Assembly: GCA_034433775.1 (NCBI GenBank)
Contig: DAOUAI010000007.1
Location: 1 to 19,752, forward strand
Direction: 5' to 3'
From: CALJTV01 sp034433775
GTDB taxonomy: Bacteria > Chloroflexota > Dehalococcoidia > GIF9 > UBA5629
Length of the DNA: 19,752 nt
In this document: positions 1 to 6,934 of the stretch, in pieces
How the letters are laid out: every line of letters begins with the position of its first letter
How positions within the stretch are numbered: position 1 is the first letter of the stretch
Translations under genes and position numbers: made by a program
The notes under the pieces: generated by a model
Database searches by the model: none
Told to the model about the DNA's origin: nothing
The model's input: the letters and a program-made list of their open reading frames with translations, nothing else

Positions 1-718
1 AGTAGCCATATGCCTCTTCGGTTGGAGTCTCTGTGCCCTGTATAATTCTGGGCATTTGTGTGGAAAGGAGCAACGGGGACTGATGGTCGGGTCCTCCCTT
101 TATGGACAACAGGGCCCCTTCGAGGAAGGTATAGAGTCCGTGTCCCCCGGCATCCAGTACGCCGGCTTCTTTAAGCTCTTCTAGTAAGTTGGGGGTGTTG
201 ACCACAGCCTCGCGGGCAGCCAGTACAGCAGCCTCCAGGACAGATATGGGGCTGGGATCAGCGGTTGAGGCTCGAGAAATAGCGGCTTTCGCAGCATCTT
301 TAATCACGGTGAGGATTGTCCCTTCAACCGGGTTGCTTAGCGCTTTATAGGCGACATCGGCTGCCCTTTGCAGGGCGTGTGCCAGATCGGCGGCGCTGAT
401 GGCGCCTTTTTCTTTTAAAGCCTCGGCGAACCCTCTCCATATCTGGGAGAGGATGACTCCACTATTGCCTCTGGCACCCATCAAGGCGCCTTTAGCTATG
501 GCAGTAGCTACGGCAGAAGTCTGGCTGGTATCTGGCAGTTTGGAAGCCTCCTCGATGCTGGAGCTTAAGGTGAGAAACATGTTGGTGCCGCAGTCGCCAT
601 CGGGTACGGGGTAGACATTCATGGCGTTTATCTCAGGCACCACCTTTTCCAGCCATTTGGTACCGGCAATAGTCAAGGACAGGATATCGTTTCCGTCGAG
701 GTAGTCCTTGGTCAACAT
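1..718 (-). CDS. fakA: FakA-like fatty acid kinase (DAK2/DhaL domain), 3' end cut off by window
   Basis: This is the N-terminal 239 residues of a DhaL/DAK2-domain kinase, translated from the reverse strand; the rest lies beyond position 1. Visible motifs are NVYPVPDGDCGTNM near residues 35-48 (the Asp-rich Mg-ATP loop, with Cys where Thr is usual), GARGNSGVILSQ, NPVEGTILTV and EAGVLDAGGHGLY, in the order found in FakA/YloV proteins of about 550 residues. FakA phosphorylates a fatty acid held by a FakB (DegV) partner, giving acyl phosphate in the cytosol. The gene directly follows a degV gene 47 bases upstream, which fits that partnership. The start ATG is the first possible start after an in-frame TAG, and a GGGAGG lies about 14 bases before it, which is rather far. 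A dihydroxyacetone kinase subunit is less likely because of the DegV and PlsX neighbours. Confidence 0.9.
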   Translation of the reverse strand, partial: MLTKDYLDGNDILSLTIAGTKWLEKVVPEINAMNVYPVPDGDCGTNMFLTLSSSIEEASKLPDTSQTSAVATAIAKGALMGARGNSGVILSQIWRGFAEALKEKGAISAADLAHALQRAADVAYKALSNPVEGTILTVIKDAAKAAISRASTADPSPISVLEAAVLAAREAVVNTPNLLEELKEAGVLDAGGHGLYTFLEGALLSIKGGPDHQSPLLLSTQMPRIIQGTETPTEEAYGY

Positions 719-765
719 CTGGCTTATCTATGCCTCCCTATCGGGTCGGTTGTGCTAGTGGTGCA

Positions 766-1617
766 TCAGGTGTAAAAAGAGACTGCGAACACTGGTCCGG
801 TATGCCCCGACATCACCGGGGTGTATGGAGTCATATACTCCTCTACGCAGTTGAACCTGGTCTTCACCATCTGCAACAACTGCTTACCGTCATCGATGGA
901 ATTTGTGTAATGCACCATGACGTGGAGGGGTTGTTCTGGCTTCACATATTCGGAGATTATCTCCACGAGTTTCTCCATGGACTTTTCCTTCCCTCTCGCT
1001 CTTCCCAGGTTTTCCACGAGTCCTGTGTTGTTGAGCATGCCTATGATGGGTCTTACCTGCATGAGCTCACCTAAATAGGCTGTTTTCGGTGCCCTACCGC
1101 TCTTAATCAGGTATTTCAATGTTTCCAGGGCACAGGCGAATTTTGCTTTGAGGATCATGTTTTCGGCGATTTTGACTATCTCTGTGAGGGGTTTTCCTGC
1201 TGCGGCAGCGCGTGCCATTTCCAGGGCAATAAAGCCTTGTGCACCGGCTGCGGTGCGGCTATCGATGATCTCAATATTTATGTTGGGATGGTCGCGCTGG
1301 AACATTTCCTTTGCCTGGCAGGCTGCTTCGTAAGTACCGCTGAGCGCTCTGGACACGAAGACGCAGGCGATGCTATCTGTGTCTTTGCTCAGTTCGCTGA
1401 AGGCGTCAGTAAATTCGGTGAGTGCCGGGGCGCCGGTGGTAAATTCCCTGACACTGGGGAACATGTTCCAGAATTCGTCCGGGGTTATTTCTATAAGGTC
1501 GCGGTAGGGCTTGCCATTGATGACAAGCGGGATGGGAATGAGTCTGATGTTATACTGTCCGATTTTGTCGTCTGGCAAGCAACATATGGTATCTGTGATG
1601 ACACGCACTTTTTTCAT
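766..1617 (-). CDS. fakB: DegV family fatty-acid-binding protein (FakB-like)
   Basis: The protein has 283 residues, the usual DegV/FakB length. It opens with VRVITDTICCLPDD, has the central LSGTYEAA loop, the GRAPK and QVRPI motifs, and ends with SGHTGPVFAVSFYT, which holds the His (residue 272) of the family HTGPG motif. FakB proteins bury a fatty acid and present its carboxylate to FakA for phosphorylation. The TTGAP segment around residues 60-64 replaces the usual TSxPS loop but keeps hydroxyl residues. The start has an AGGAGG (1624-1629) six bases upstream. The gene sits between fabG (72 bases upstream) and fakA (47 bases downstream) in the same operon, so a FakB role is well supported by context. 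Chain-length preference cannot be read from the sequence. Confidence 0.9.
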   Translation of the reverse strand: MKKVRVITDTICCLPDDKIGQYNIRLIPIPLVINGKPYRDLIEITPDEFWNMFPSVREFTTGAPALTEFTDAFSELSKDTDSIACVFVSRALSGTYEAACQAKEMFQRDHPNINIEIIDSRTAAGAQGFIALEMARAAAAGKPLTEIVKIAENMILKAKFACALETLKYLIKSGRAPKTAYLGELMQVRPIIGMLNNTGLVENLGRARGKEKSMEKLVEIISEYVKPEQPLHVMVHYTNSIDDGKQLLQMVKTRFNCVEEYMTPYTPVMSGHTGPVFAVSFYT

Positions 1618-1689
1618 GAGTTTTCCTCCTGTCTTCTACCTTGCGATCCGTCCGGGCCCTGTGTTTTTTACAACTTATCTGCATCTGGA

Positions 1690-2436
1690 CTAAATAACGC
1701 CTCCGTCTATGCCAATCACCTGAGCGGTTATGTATGAAGCCTGTTCGCTAGCTAGAAAAGCTACCAGGTTAGCTACATCTTCCGGTGTGCCGAACCGTTT
1801 TAAAGGTATGCGGCTGAGTATAAAATCTTTGGTCTCCTGGGGCAGTTTGTCGGTCATATCGGTCAAGATAAAGCCCGGTGCTATGGCGTTTACAGTGATA
1901 TTCAAAGCACCGACCTCGCGGGCGACGCTTTTGGTAAAGGCGATTATGCCTGCTTTGGCAGCAGAGTAGTTTGATTGCCCGGCATTGCCCAACAGTCCAG
2001 CCAGGGACGTTATATTGATGATGCGTCCCCAAGACTGCTCGATCATCGAACGCAAAGCCATCTTGGTGCACAGGTAGGTACCGCGGAGGTTGGTATTGAT
2101 GACGGCGTCCCAGTCATTATCCGGCATTCTGAGGAGGAAGGTGTCTCTGGTGATGCCGGCGTTGTTGACCAGGATATCGACTTTGCCCCAGCGGGACTTG
2201 ATCTCATTGAACATGGTCTTGACGGCTGTGCTATCGGACACATCGGCTTTTTTCAGTTCAGCCTCTCCTCCCAGTGCTAAAATTTGAGAGAGCACTTGCC
2301 GTGCCTCCTCATCGTGATGCACGTAATTAACAATGACTTTTGTCCCCAGGCTAGCAAGTTTAAGAGCGATTCCCTTGCCGATGCCCCGCGAGGCACCTGT
2401 CACCAGTGCTACTTTGTTTTCAAATTCTTTTGTCAT
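1690..2436 (-). CDS. fabG: 3-oxoacyl-ACP reductase
   Basis: A 248-residue classical short-chain dehydrogenase. It shows the NADPH-binding TGASRGIGKG (residues 13-22), NNAG at 91-94, the catalytic Ser144, and the YSAAK motif with Tyr157 and Lys161. It ends in the family-typical IGIDGGVI. FabG reduces 3-oxoacyl-ACP to 3-hydroxyacyl-ACP in the elongation cycle of type II fatty acid synthesis. It starts six bases after the fabF stop, so translation is probably coupled, with an AGG ending in the fabF stop region as a weak ribosome site. The adjacent fabF, fabL and acpP make FabG a safer call than a generic SDR. Confidence 0.95.
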   Translation of the reverse strand: MTKEFENKVALVTGASRGIGKGIALKLASLGTKVIVNYVHHDEEARQVLSQILALGGEAELKKADVSDSTAVKTMFNEIKSRWGKVDILVNNAGITRDTFLLRMPDNDWDAVINTNLRGTYLCTKMALRSMIEQSWGRIINITSLAGLLGNAGQSNYSAAKAGIIAFTKSVAREVGALNITVNAIAPGFILTDMTDKLPQETKDFILSRIPLKRFGTPEDVANLVAFLASEQASYITAQVIGIDGGVI

Positions 2437-2442
2437 TTCTAG

Positions 2443-3687
2443 TTACCTGCTGAATTTTTTAAACACCAGGCAGCAGTTCTGCCCGCCCATGCCGAATGAG
2501 TTGGAGAGGCAGATGTTGACCTCTTGGCGGCGTGCTTTGTTGGGTACGTAGTCCAGGTCGCATTCAGGGTCAGGTGTCTCGAGGTTTATGGTGGGTGGGA
2601 TTACGCCTTCTTTTATAGTCATGACGGCTGCCACCGCTTCTATTGCTCCGGCAGCACAGGCGAGGTGCCCTATCATGGACTTGTTGGAGCTTATTGGTAT
2701 ACGGTAAGCGTAATCGCCGAATACCATTTTAATGGCCTTGGTCTCAGCGGCGTCATTTAGCTTAGTACCAGTGCCGTGCGCATTTATGTAGTCGATATGC
2801 TGAGGTAGAAGTCCGGCATTGTCGAGGGCTGCTTTGATGGCTAAAGCTTCGATATTGGGGTCGGGGGCGGTATCGTTATAAGCATCGAAGGACCAGCCTA
2901 CTCCAGCCAGTTCGGCTAATATCGGGGCATTTCTGTTTAGGGCGTGCTCTAGACTTTCCAGGATGAGGATGCCAGCCCCCTCGCCATAGACGAAGCCGCC
3001 ACGGTTGAGGTCAAAGGGGCGGCTGGCTTTTTTAGGATCGGGCTCGAGTGATAGTGCACCAACGCGGGCAGTGGTGGCGATGGCGACCGGGCTGATATTG
3101 GCTTCAGTGCCTCCGGCGATGATAACATCGGCGTTTGCCAGGAGTATGTGGTTCATAGCTAGCCCGATGACATCGCTACCACTGGCGCAGGCGCTATTGA
3201 TACTTGTATTGGGCCCCCTGGCGCCGATGTCCAATGCGAGTTGGGAGGTGACCATGCTTGGTGCCATTTTAGGGATGAACAGCGGGTCGATGCGTTTGGG
3301 TCTGGACTTTATGGTGTCTGCATGGTCGACGAGCGTAGAGACCATGCCGCTGGTGGCGATCATCACGCCGACTTTATGCGAGTTTTCTTTAGTCATATCA
3401 AGTCCGGCAGCGTTAATTGCCATCTTTGCCGCAGCGATAGCGAATTGTGTGCAGCGCCCCGTGCGGTCAGCCCTTTTTTCATCCATATATAGAGTGGGGT
3501 CGAAACCCTTTACCTCGGCGGCGATTTTCACCGGGTAGTTTGTGGCATCAAAAAGAGTGATGTAATCGATACCTGACTTGCCGTTGACCAGCCCGTTCCA
3601 GAAATCCTCCACGGTCAGTCCCAGCGGCGTGACTGCACCCAGCCCAGTTACCACAACTCTTCGCTTTGTGTTCGTGTCCGGTCTCAA
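2443..3687 (-). CDS. fabF: 3-oxoacyl-ACP synthase II (KAS II)
   Basis: A 414-residue condensing enzyme that extends acyl-ACP by two carbons using malonyl-ACP. The Cys-His-His triad is intact: Cys167 in NSACASGS, His304 in NAHGTGTKLND and His341 in KSMIGHLACAAGA, with the activating Lys336. The C-terminal glycine loop reads NSFGMGGQN instead of the more common NSFGFGGTN. The start is TTG, supported by a GAGGAG that overlaps the fabL stop about six bases upstream; no nearer ATG precedes the conserved VVVTGLGAVTPLG strand. It lies ten bases after fabL and six bases before fabG. No fabH or fabD is present in the window, so chain initiation must be encoded elsewhere. Confidence 0.96.
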   Translation of the reverse strand: MRPDTNTKRRVVVTGLGAVTPLGLTVEDFWNGLVNGKSGIDYITLFDATNYPVKIAAEVKGFDPTLYMDEKRADRTGRCTQFAIAAAKMAINAAGLDMTKENSHKVGVMIATSGMVSTLVDHADTIKSRPKRIDPLFIPKMAPSMVTSQLALDIGARGPNTSINSACASGSDVIGLAMNHILLANADVIIAGGTEANISPVAIATTARVGALSLEPDPKKASRPFDLNRGGFVYGEGAGILILESLEHALNRNAPILAELAGVGWSFDAYNDTAPDPNIEALAIKAALDNAGLLPQHIDYINAHGTGTKLNDAAETKAIKMVFGDYAYRIPISSNKSMIGHLACAAGAIEAVAAVMTIKEGVIPPTINLETPDPECDLDYVPNKARRQEVNICLSNSFGMGGQNCCLVFKKFSR

Positions 3688-3697
3688 GGCGCTCTCC

Positions 3698-4456
3698 TCA
3701 AAAGTTGATCGGGGCTAATGTGACCCCGCCGTCTATCACGATGACCTGTCCCACGATCATGCTAGCCTGCTCGCTACAGAGAAAGAGGACAAGGTTGGCG
3801 ATATCCTCGGGTGACACCATTCTGCCTGCTGGCGTCTTCTGCCACACGGACTTATTCAGGTTTTCATCACCGGCGTAAAGCTTCAGGGCTTCGCTTTCCA
3901 CAGCACCCGGGGCAATGCAATTCACGGTTATACCCAGAGGGGCGCATTCCATTGCCAGGTATCTGGCGAGAGCTTCCAGGGCAGCTTTGGACACTCCTAC
4001 TGCTGAGTAAGCTGGCCAGACCAGGCGTGCTCCGAGGCTGGATATGGCGATGACCTTACCGCCCGTGGGCATCAGCTTGACTGCTCTTTGTGTGCAGAGC
4101 AGGAAGGCTCGGGCATTAATGCCCATCGTCCAGTCCCAGCCACGTGTGTCCAGTTCGAGAGCAGCCTTGGCTACACCGGAAGCGGCATTGCTTATAAAGA
4201 TATCGAGCTTGCCAAATTCGTGCTCGATTTCCTGAAACATGCGGTCTATCTCTTCCGGTTCGCTGAGATTAGCTTTGATGAGGTGGGCTTTCACGCCCTT
4301 GGCGCGGACTTCGTTTGCGGTGGCTTCGGCAGTGCTTCGGCGGTGGAGAAAATTTATGATGACATCAGCACCTTCGCTAGCCAGCTTTAGCGTGATCGCT
4401 TTACCTATACCTCTTGAGCCACCTGTTACCAGGGCTACTTTTCCAGTAAGCGACAT
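3698..4456 (-). CDS. fabL: Enoyl-ACP reductase, FabL type
   Basis: A 252-residue SDR-fold protein that differs from FabG in its active site. The catalytic Tyr150 and Lys157 are six residues apart (AYSAVGVSKAALE), the Y-x6-K spacing of enoyl-ACP reductases, where classical SDRs have Y-x3-K. It also has NAASGV near residue 90 and WDWTMGINA near 108-116, both of which I recall from Bacillus subtilis FabL, plus TPAGRM and VIDGGVTL towards the C-terminus. It would perform the last reduction of the elongation cycle, probably with NADPH. TGGSRGIGKA (residues 11-20) binds the cofactor. It begins 16 bases after acpP, with AGGA seven bases before the ATG. An SDR of other function is possible, but motif and context agree. 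Confidence 0.88.
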   Translation of the reverse strand: MSLTGKVALVTGGSRGIGKAITLKLASEGADVIINFLHRRSTAEATANEVRAKGVKAHLIKANLSEPEEIDRMFQEIEHEFGKLDIFISNAASGVAKAALELDTRGWDWTMGINARAFLLCTQRAVKLMPTGGKVIAISSLGARLVWPAYSAVGVSKAALEALARYLAMECAPLGITVNCIAPGAVESEALKLYAGDENLNKSVWQKTPAGRMVSPEDIANLVLFLCSEQASMIVGQVIVIDGGVTLAPINF

Positions 4457-4472
4457 CTTTGGTCCTGTGCTA

Positions 4473-4718
4473 TTAGCTATTTTTCTCAGCGATGCGGCGT
4501 TCTACGTAGGCGACGAAGTCCTTGATACCTTTTATGTTCTGCAAGTCTTCTTCCAGAAGTTCGATATCGAACTTATCTTCGACCTTTACGATGATCTGGA
4601 TGATGTCTAAAGAGTCAGCTCCCAGCTCCTTGAAATTGTTGACTGTGGTTAGATCAACGTCTTTGCGCAGTATTTTTGAGGCGATTTCGGTTATTGCTTC
4701 TTCGACAGCTGCTGACAT
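4473..4718 (-). CDS. acpP: Acyl carrier protein
   Basis: An 81-residue acidic carrier protein. Ser36 in GADSLDII is the site that takes 4'-phosphopantetheine, and the flanking helices (EAITEIASKIL, KVEDKFDIELLEEDL, IKDFVAYVERRI) match the ACP fold. I chose the ATG at 4718 over an in-frame codon at 4745 because a GGAGG (4726-4730) lies seven bases before it and the resulting length is the usual one. It carries the growing acyl chain for FabF, FabG, the dehydratase and FabL, and is the acyl acceptor or donor for PlsX, the gene just upstream (28 bases). The AcpS that would activate it is in the same window at 13037-13414. Confidence 0.97.
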   Translation of the reverse strand: MSAAVEEAITEIASKILRKDVDLTTVNNFKELGADSLDIIQIIVKVEDKFDIELLEEDLQNIKGIKDFVAYVERRIAEKNS

Positions 4719-4746
4719 TTGGCTACCTCCAAATTGTTTTATCAAA

Positions 4747-5748
4747 TTACTCTATTCCCAGTTTGTTCCTGGCGATGGTCAGTTCTTGTTTTAGTGTGCC
4801 GACCCAGTCTTCTTCTACTGCTCGTTTAGCCTGTCCTATAGCTTTGCAGAATTCGGGTGCTTTGCAGCGTCCGTGGGCGACACAGGCTACCCCATTTACT
4901 GCCCACAGGGGTCCGCCACCCATGGCATCAGCCGCATTGGTCGCCCGCAAGAGTGCAGAGGTGATGGTAGCGATTTTGCCTTTGTCCAGGTCGTTTCTTA
5001 ACTTCTCCTCGAGCCACTTACACAGGACCTTGCCAAGCTCCTCGCCGAATTTGACCAGGATGTTCCCAACGAAGCCGTCGCAGACAATAACATTTGCTTT
5101 GCCAAGCGGGATATCATATCCCTCGACATTGCCGATGAAGTTAAGTCCGCTCTGCTTAAACAGGGGGAAAGCCTGCTTGACCTGTTCGTTGCCCTTGCCT
5201 TCTTCTGCACCTACGCTAAGCAGGGCAACGGTGGGATTTTCTATACCCAGCATCTTTTTGGCGTAGACAGTGCCCACGATGGCAAAATCGAGCAGCTCCT
5301 GTGGTTTGCAGTCGACATTGCTGCCCAAGTCCAGCACCACAGTGTTGGGGGCAAAGCCAAGGAAAGCCCCGCCTACCACTGGACGGGTGAAGCCACCGAC
5401 GGTGCCGAGCAGGTAAAGGGCAGCGGCGACGACGCCCCCTGTAGGACCGGCGCTCACCATGGCATCTGCTTGCCCGTCTTTTACCAGCTTTGTTGCCACA
5501 AAGACCGAGGCTTGAGGTTTTCTGCGCAGGGCGAAAGCTGGTGGCTCGCCCTCTATCAGGTACTGGTCGGTATGTACAATTTCGATTTTCAGACCGGAGC
5601 AATCATGTTTGGACAGCTCTGCCTCCATTTGTTCCCCGGGTCCTACCAAGATGATTTCCACCTGATAGGTGCGGGCAGCGTCGACAGTCCCTTTGACTAT
5701 CTCAGACGGGGCGAAGTCGCCCCCCATGCCATCAATTGCTATCTTCAT
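4747..5748 (-). CDS. plsX: Phosphate acyltransferase PlsX
   Basis: A 333-residue protein of normal PlsX length. It starts MKIAIDGMGGDFAP and carries LDLGSNVDCKP, GAEEGKGNE, FIGNVEGYDIP and VIVCDGFVGN, the conserved PlsX blocks in order. The loop usually written SGNTGA reads SAGPTGG here. PlsX interconverts acyl-ACP and acyl phosphate at the membrane surface; acyl phosphate is then used by PlsY for lysophosphatidic acid. With fakA and fakB in the same operon, acyl phosphate made from free fatty acids could also be returned to ACP through PlsX. Its start overlaps the end of the upstream dehydratase gene by 17 bases, and a GGAGG lies 12 bases before the ATG, so coupling to the upstream gene is likely. 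Confidence 0.96.
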   Translation of the reverse strand: MKIAIDGMGGDFAPSEIVKGTVDAARTYQVEIILVGPGEQMEAELSKHDCSGLKIEIVHTDQYLIEGEPPAFALRRKPQASVFVATKLVKDGQADAMVSAGPTGGVVAAALYLLGTVGGFTRPVVGGAFLGFAPNTVVLDLGSNVDCKPQELLDFAIVGTVYAKKMLGIENPTVALLSVGAEEGKGNEQVKQAFPLFKQSGLNFIGNVEGYDIPLGKANVIVCDGFVGNILVKFGEELGKVLCKWLEEKLRNDLDKGKIATITSALLRATNAADAMGGGPLWAVNGVACVAHGRCKAPEFCKAIGQAKRAVEEDWVGTLKQELTIARNKLGIE

Positions 5749-6157
5749 GCTTTATCTTCACCTCCGTGCTAGCCAGTATCAAGTCTTCACCGTTCTGATT
5801 TCTGCAAAAAATATCGCAACATACTAAAGTTGTCCCATAGTCGGTATCGACCCTGGTGACAGCCCCGGAGATGGTGAGCTGGTCACCGGGGCGGGCTGGC
5901 GCTTTGAATCTGGCGTATATCTTGCCATTTTCCAGCCAGGACTTGCCGAACACCTTTGTCATCATTTGCGAAACGTAGGCTAGTAGGAGCATTCCATGCG
6001 CTACTGTGCCCCCCAGCGGAGTTTTCCGAGCATATTCGGGGTCTACGTGTATAGGGTTGAAATCGCCACTGACTTTGGCGTAGGAATTTATGTCCCGCTG
6101 GGTGATAATTTTTTCCAGCGTTGGCAGAATGGCTCCGATGACCAAAGACCCCTTCAT
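5732..6157 (-). CDS. MaoC-like (R)-3-hydroxyacyl dehydratase, catalytic (HadB-like)
   Basis: A 141-residue hot-dog protein with the hydratase-2 motif SGDFNPIHVDPEYA. Asp32 and His37 match the catalytic pair of R-specific enoyl hydratases and of mycobacterial HadB. The following LGGTVAHGML is also typical. The ATG at 6157 was chosen over an in-frame codon 36 bases earlier, because AGAGGA lies just before it and it then begins seven bases after the upstream gene's stop instead of overlapping it. The operon has no fabZ or fabA, so this protein, with its upstream hot-dog partner, most plausibly dehydrates 3-hydroxyacyl-ACP in the elongation cycle. An enoyl-CoA hydratase role is the alternative. 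The assignment rests on motif plus context. Confidence 0.85.
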   Translation of the reverse strand: MKGSLVIGAILPTLEKIITQRDINSYAKVSGDFNPIHVDPEYARKTPLGGTVAHGMLLLAYVSQMMTKVFGKSWLENGKIYARFKAPARPGDQLTISGAVTRVDTDYGTTLVCCDIFCRNQNGEDLILASTEVKIKHEDSN

Positions 6158-6164
6158 TGTTCCT

Positions 6165-6584
6165 CTAACTTTTTTGCCTGTAGCCCAGTGCAAAACATGT
6201 TTCAGCGGAAGCTACTTCATCGTTGTGCTGGTTAAACAAGCGCAGTTTGATAGTGAGCAGGCTGAGCCTTTTTGACTGCAGTTTTTCGACCACCTCAGCG
6301 GCAGCAGTGAGGATATCGTTCAGACGCACGGGATGATAGAACTCAAGAGTTTGAGACACGAGTATAGCTCCTTCTGGGAATGAGATATTTTTTGACATCT
6401 CAGCCATAGCCAGAGCCAACACAGACATAGGGGGGACGAGGTTCGTTTGCCTGTATAACTTATTGTCTTCTCCTATCACCTGCATATAAGCCGAGCAAAT
6501 ATCTTCGGTGATGGTGAACTTTAGTGGAGGGAACCGAAAGCCGACGTCGAGGGCGCTGTAGTCAATTTTTTCTGCCGCTGGCAT
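6165..6584 (-). CDS. MaoC-like hot-dog protein lacking catalytic His (HadA-like partner)
   Basis: A 139-residue MaoC/FAS1-type dehydratase-domain protein and the first gene of the lipid operon. At the place where hydratases have GDxNPxH it reads GEDNKLY (residues 38-44), so the His is Tyr and the Asp is shifted. This resembles HadA of the mycobacterial HadAB heterodimer, which binds substrate without supplying the catalytic residues. The ATG at 6584 is preceded by AGGAG with five bases between; the upstream in-frame TTG at 6614 has no such site. It ends seven bases before the catalytic paralogue, as expected for a heterodimer made from one message. A self-standing enzyme is unlikely given the lost His. 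Confidence 0.8.
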   Translation of the reverse strand: MPAAEKIDYSALDVGFRFPPLKFTITEDICSAYMQVIGEDNKLYRQTNLVPPMSVLALAMAEMSKNISFPEGAILVSQTLEFYHPVRLNDILTAAAEVVEKLQSKRLSLLTIKLRLFNQHNDEVASAETCFALGYRQKS

Positions 6585-6635
6585 CTTTGCTCCTGTCCCC
6601 AAACGCCGAGTCAACCGTCTCTGTCAGTGCCTTAA

Positions 6636-6657
6636 GTACCTAGTATTACGAGGTATC
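6636..6657. promoter_or_regulatory. Operator-like inverted repeat, copy 1 (TACCT-N9-AGGTA)
   Basis: TACCT at 6637-6641 and AGGTA at 6651-6655 form an inverted repeat with a nine-base spacer. It lies a few bases downstream of the predicted start site of the leftward lipid operon. The same repeat, 18 of 22 positions identical when aligned in the same orientation, recurs at 6878-6899 on the promoter of the rightward operon. Its place and its duplication argue for a repressor site. The AGTACCTAGTATTA core recalls the FapR operator of Bacillota as I remember it, but no fapR gene is in the window and I could not compare the sites formally. Confidence 0.6.
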
Positions 6658-6668
6658 AAGTATGACGG

Positions 6669-6697
6669 ATTCTAAAACGAGTTTATAAGTTTGTCAA
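6669..6697 (-). promoter_or_regulatory. Sigma-70 promoter of the leftward fatty acid synthesis operon
   Basis: On the reverse strand, TTGACA (6697-6692), a 17-base spacer and TAGAAT (6674-6669) make a near-consensus promoter. The expected start is near 6662, giving a leader of roughly 78 bases before the first ATG at 6584. Operator copy 1 lies at about +6 to +27. Confidence 0.75.
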
Positions 6698-6850
6698 TAT
6701 GTCGGATTGCAAAACAATTGCCGGCCCGATATAAACAGGCAAAGGTCCGATAATTGATGGCTGTATCCAGATGAAGGGGCTAAGTGGCAGCTTTTGTCCT
6801 GAAAGCAATCGAGAATATGTGTTACTGGTGTGCTGGACGAGTATGCTATC
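6698..6850. other. Non-coding core between the two divergent promoters
   Basis: About 150 bases separate the two -35 boxes. An open frame crosses it on the minus strand, but it runs over both promoters and has no ribosome site. I see no further repeat, terminator or RNA gene here. Confidence 0.5.
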
Positions 6851-6879
6851 TTGACAGTCAAGGACATTGAACCTATAAT
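6851..6879 (+). promoter_or_regulatory. Consensus sigma-70 promoter of the rightward reductase operon
   Basis: TTGACA (6851-6856), exactly 17 bases, then TATAAT (6874-6879): a full match to the consensus at both boxes. Transcription should begin near 6886, so the coding start must be downstream of that. Such a strong promoter usually needs control, and the inverted repeat at 6878-6899 overlaps its -10 box and start site. Confidence 0.82.
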
Positions 6880-6899
6880 ACCTAGCTATACGAGGTATC
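6878..6899. promoter_or_regulatory. Operator-like inverted repeat, copy 2 (ATACCT-N9-AGGTAT)
   Basis: ATACCT (6878-6883) and AGGTAT (6893-6898) flank a nine-base spacer, six-base arms in all. It overlaps the end of the -10 box and the predicted start site of the rightward promoter, the classic place for a repressor to block RNA polymerase. It shares both arms and most of the spacer with copy 1 at 6636-6657. Confidence 0.65.
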
Positions 6900-6934
6900 G
6901 ATCGCGCATTGTGGTCTGCCTGGGGCTGTGCTTG

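Noticed and set aside
1237..1737. Plus-strand open frame of 166 codons opposite degV
   Set aside because: It overlaps a complete degV gene with all family motifs and runs across the degV ribosome site.
3005..3538. Plus-strand open frame of 177 codons inside fabF
   Set aside because: It is the shadow of a strongly conserved gene on the other strand, with low-complexity composition and no ribosome site.
4719..4745. Longer N-terminus for the acyl carrier protein
   Set aside because: It would add nine residues encoding the ribosome site itself; the ATG at 4718 has a perfect GGAGG and gives the usual length.
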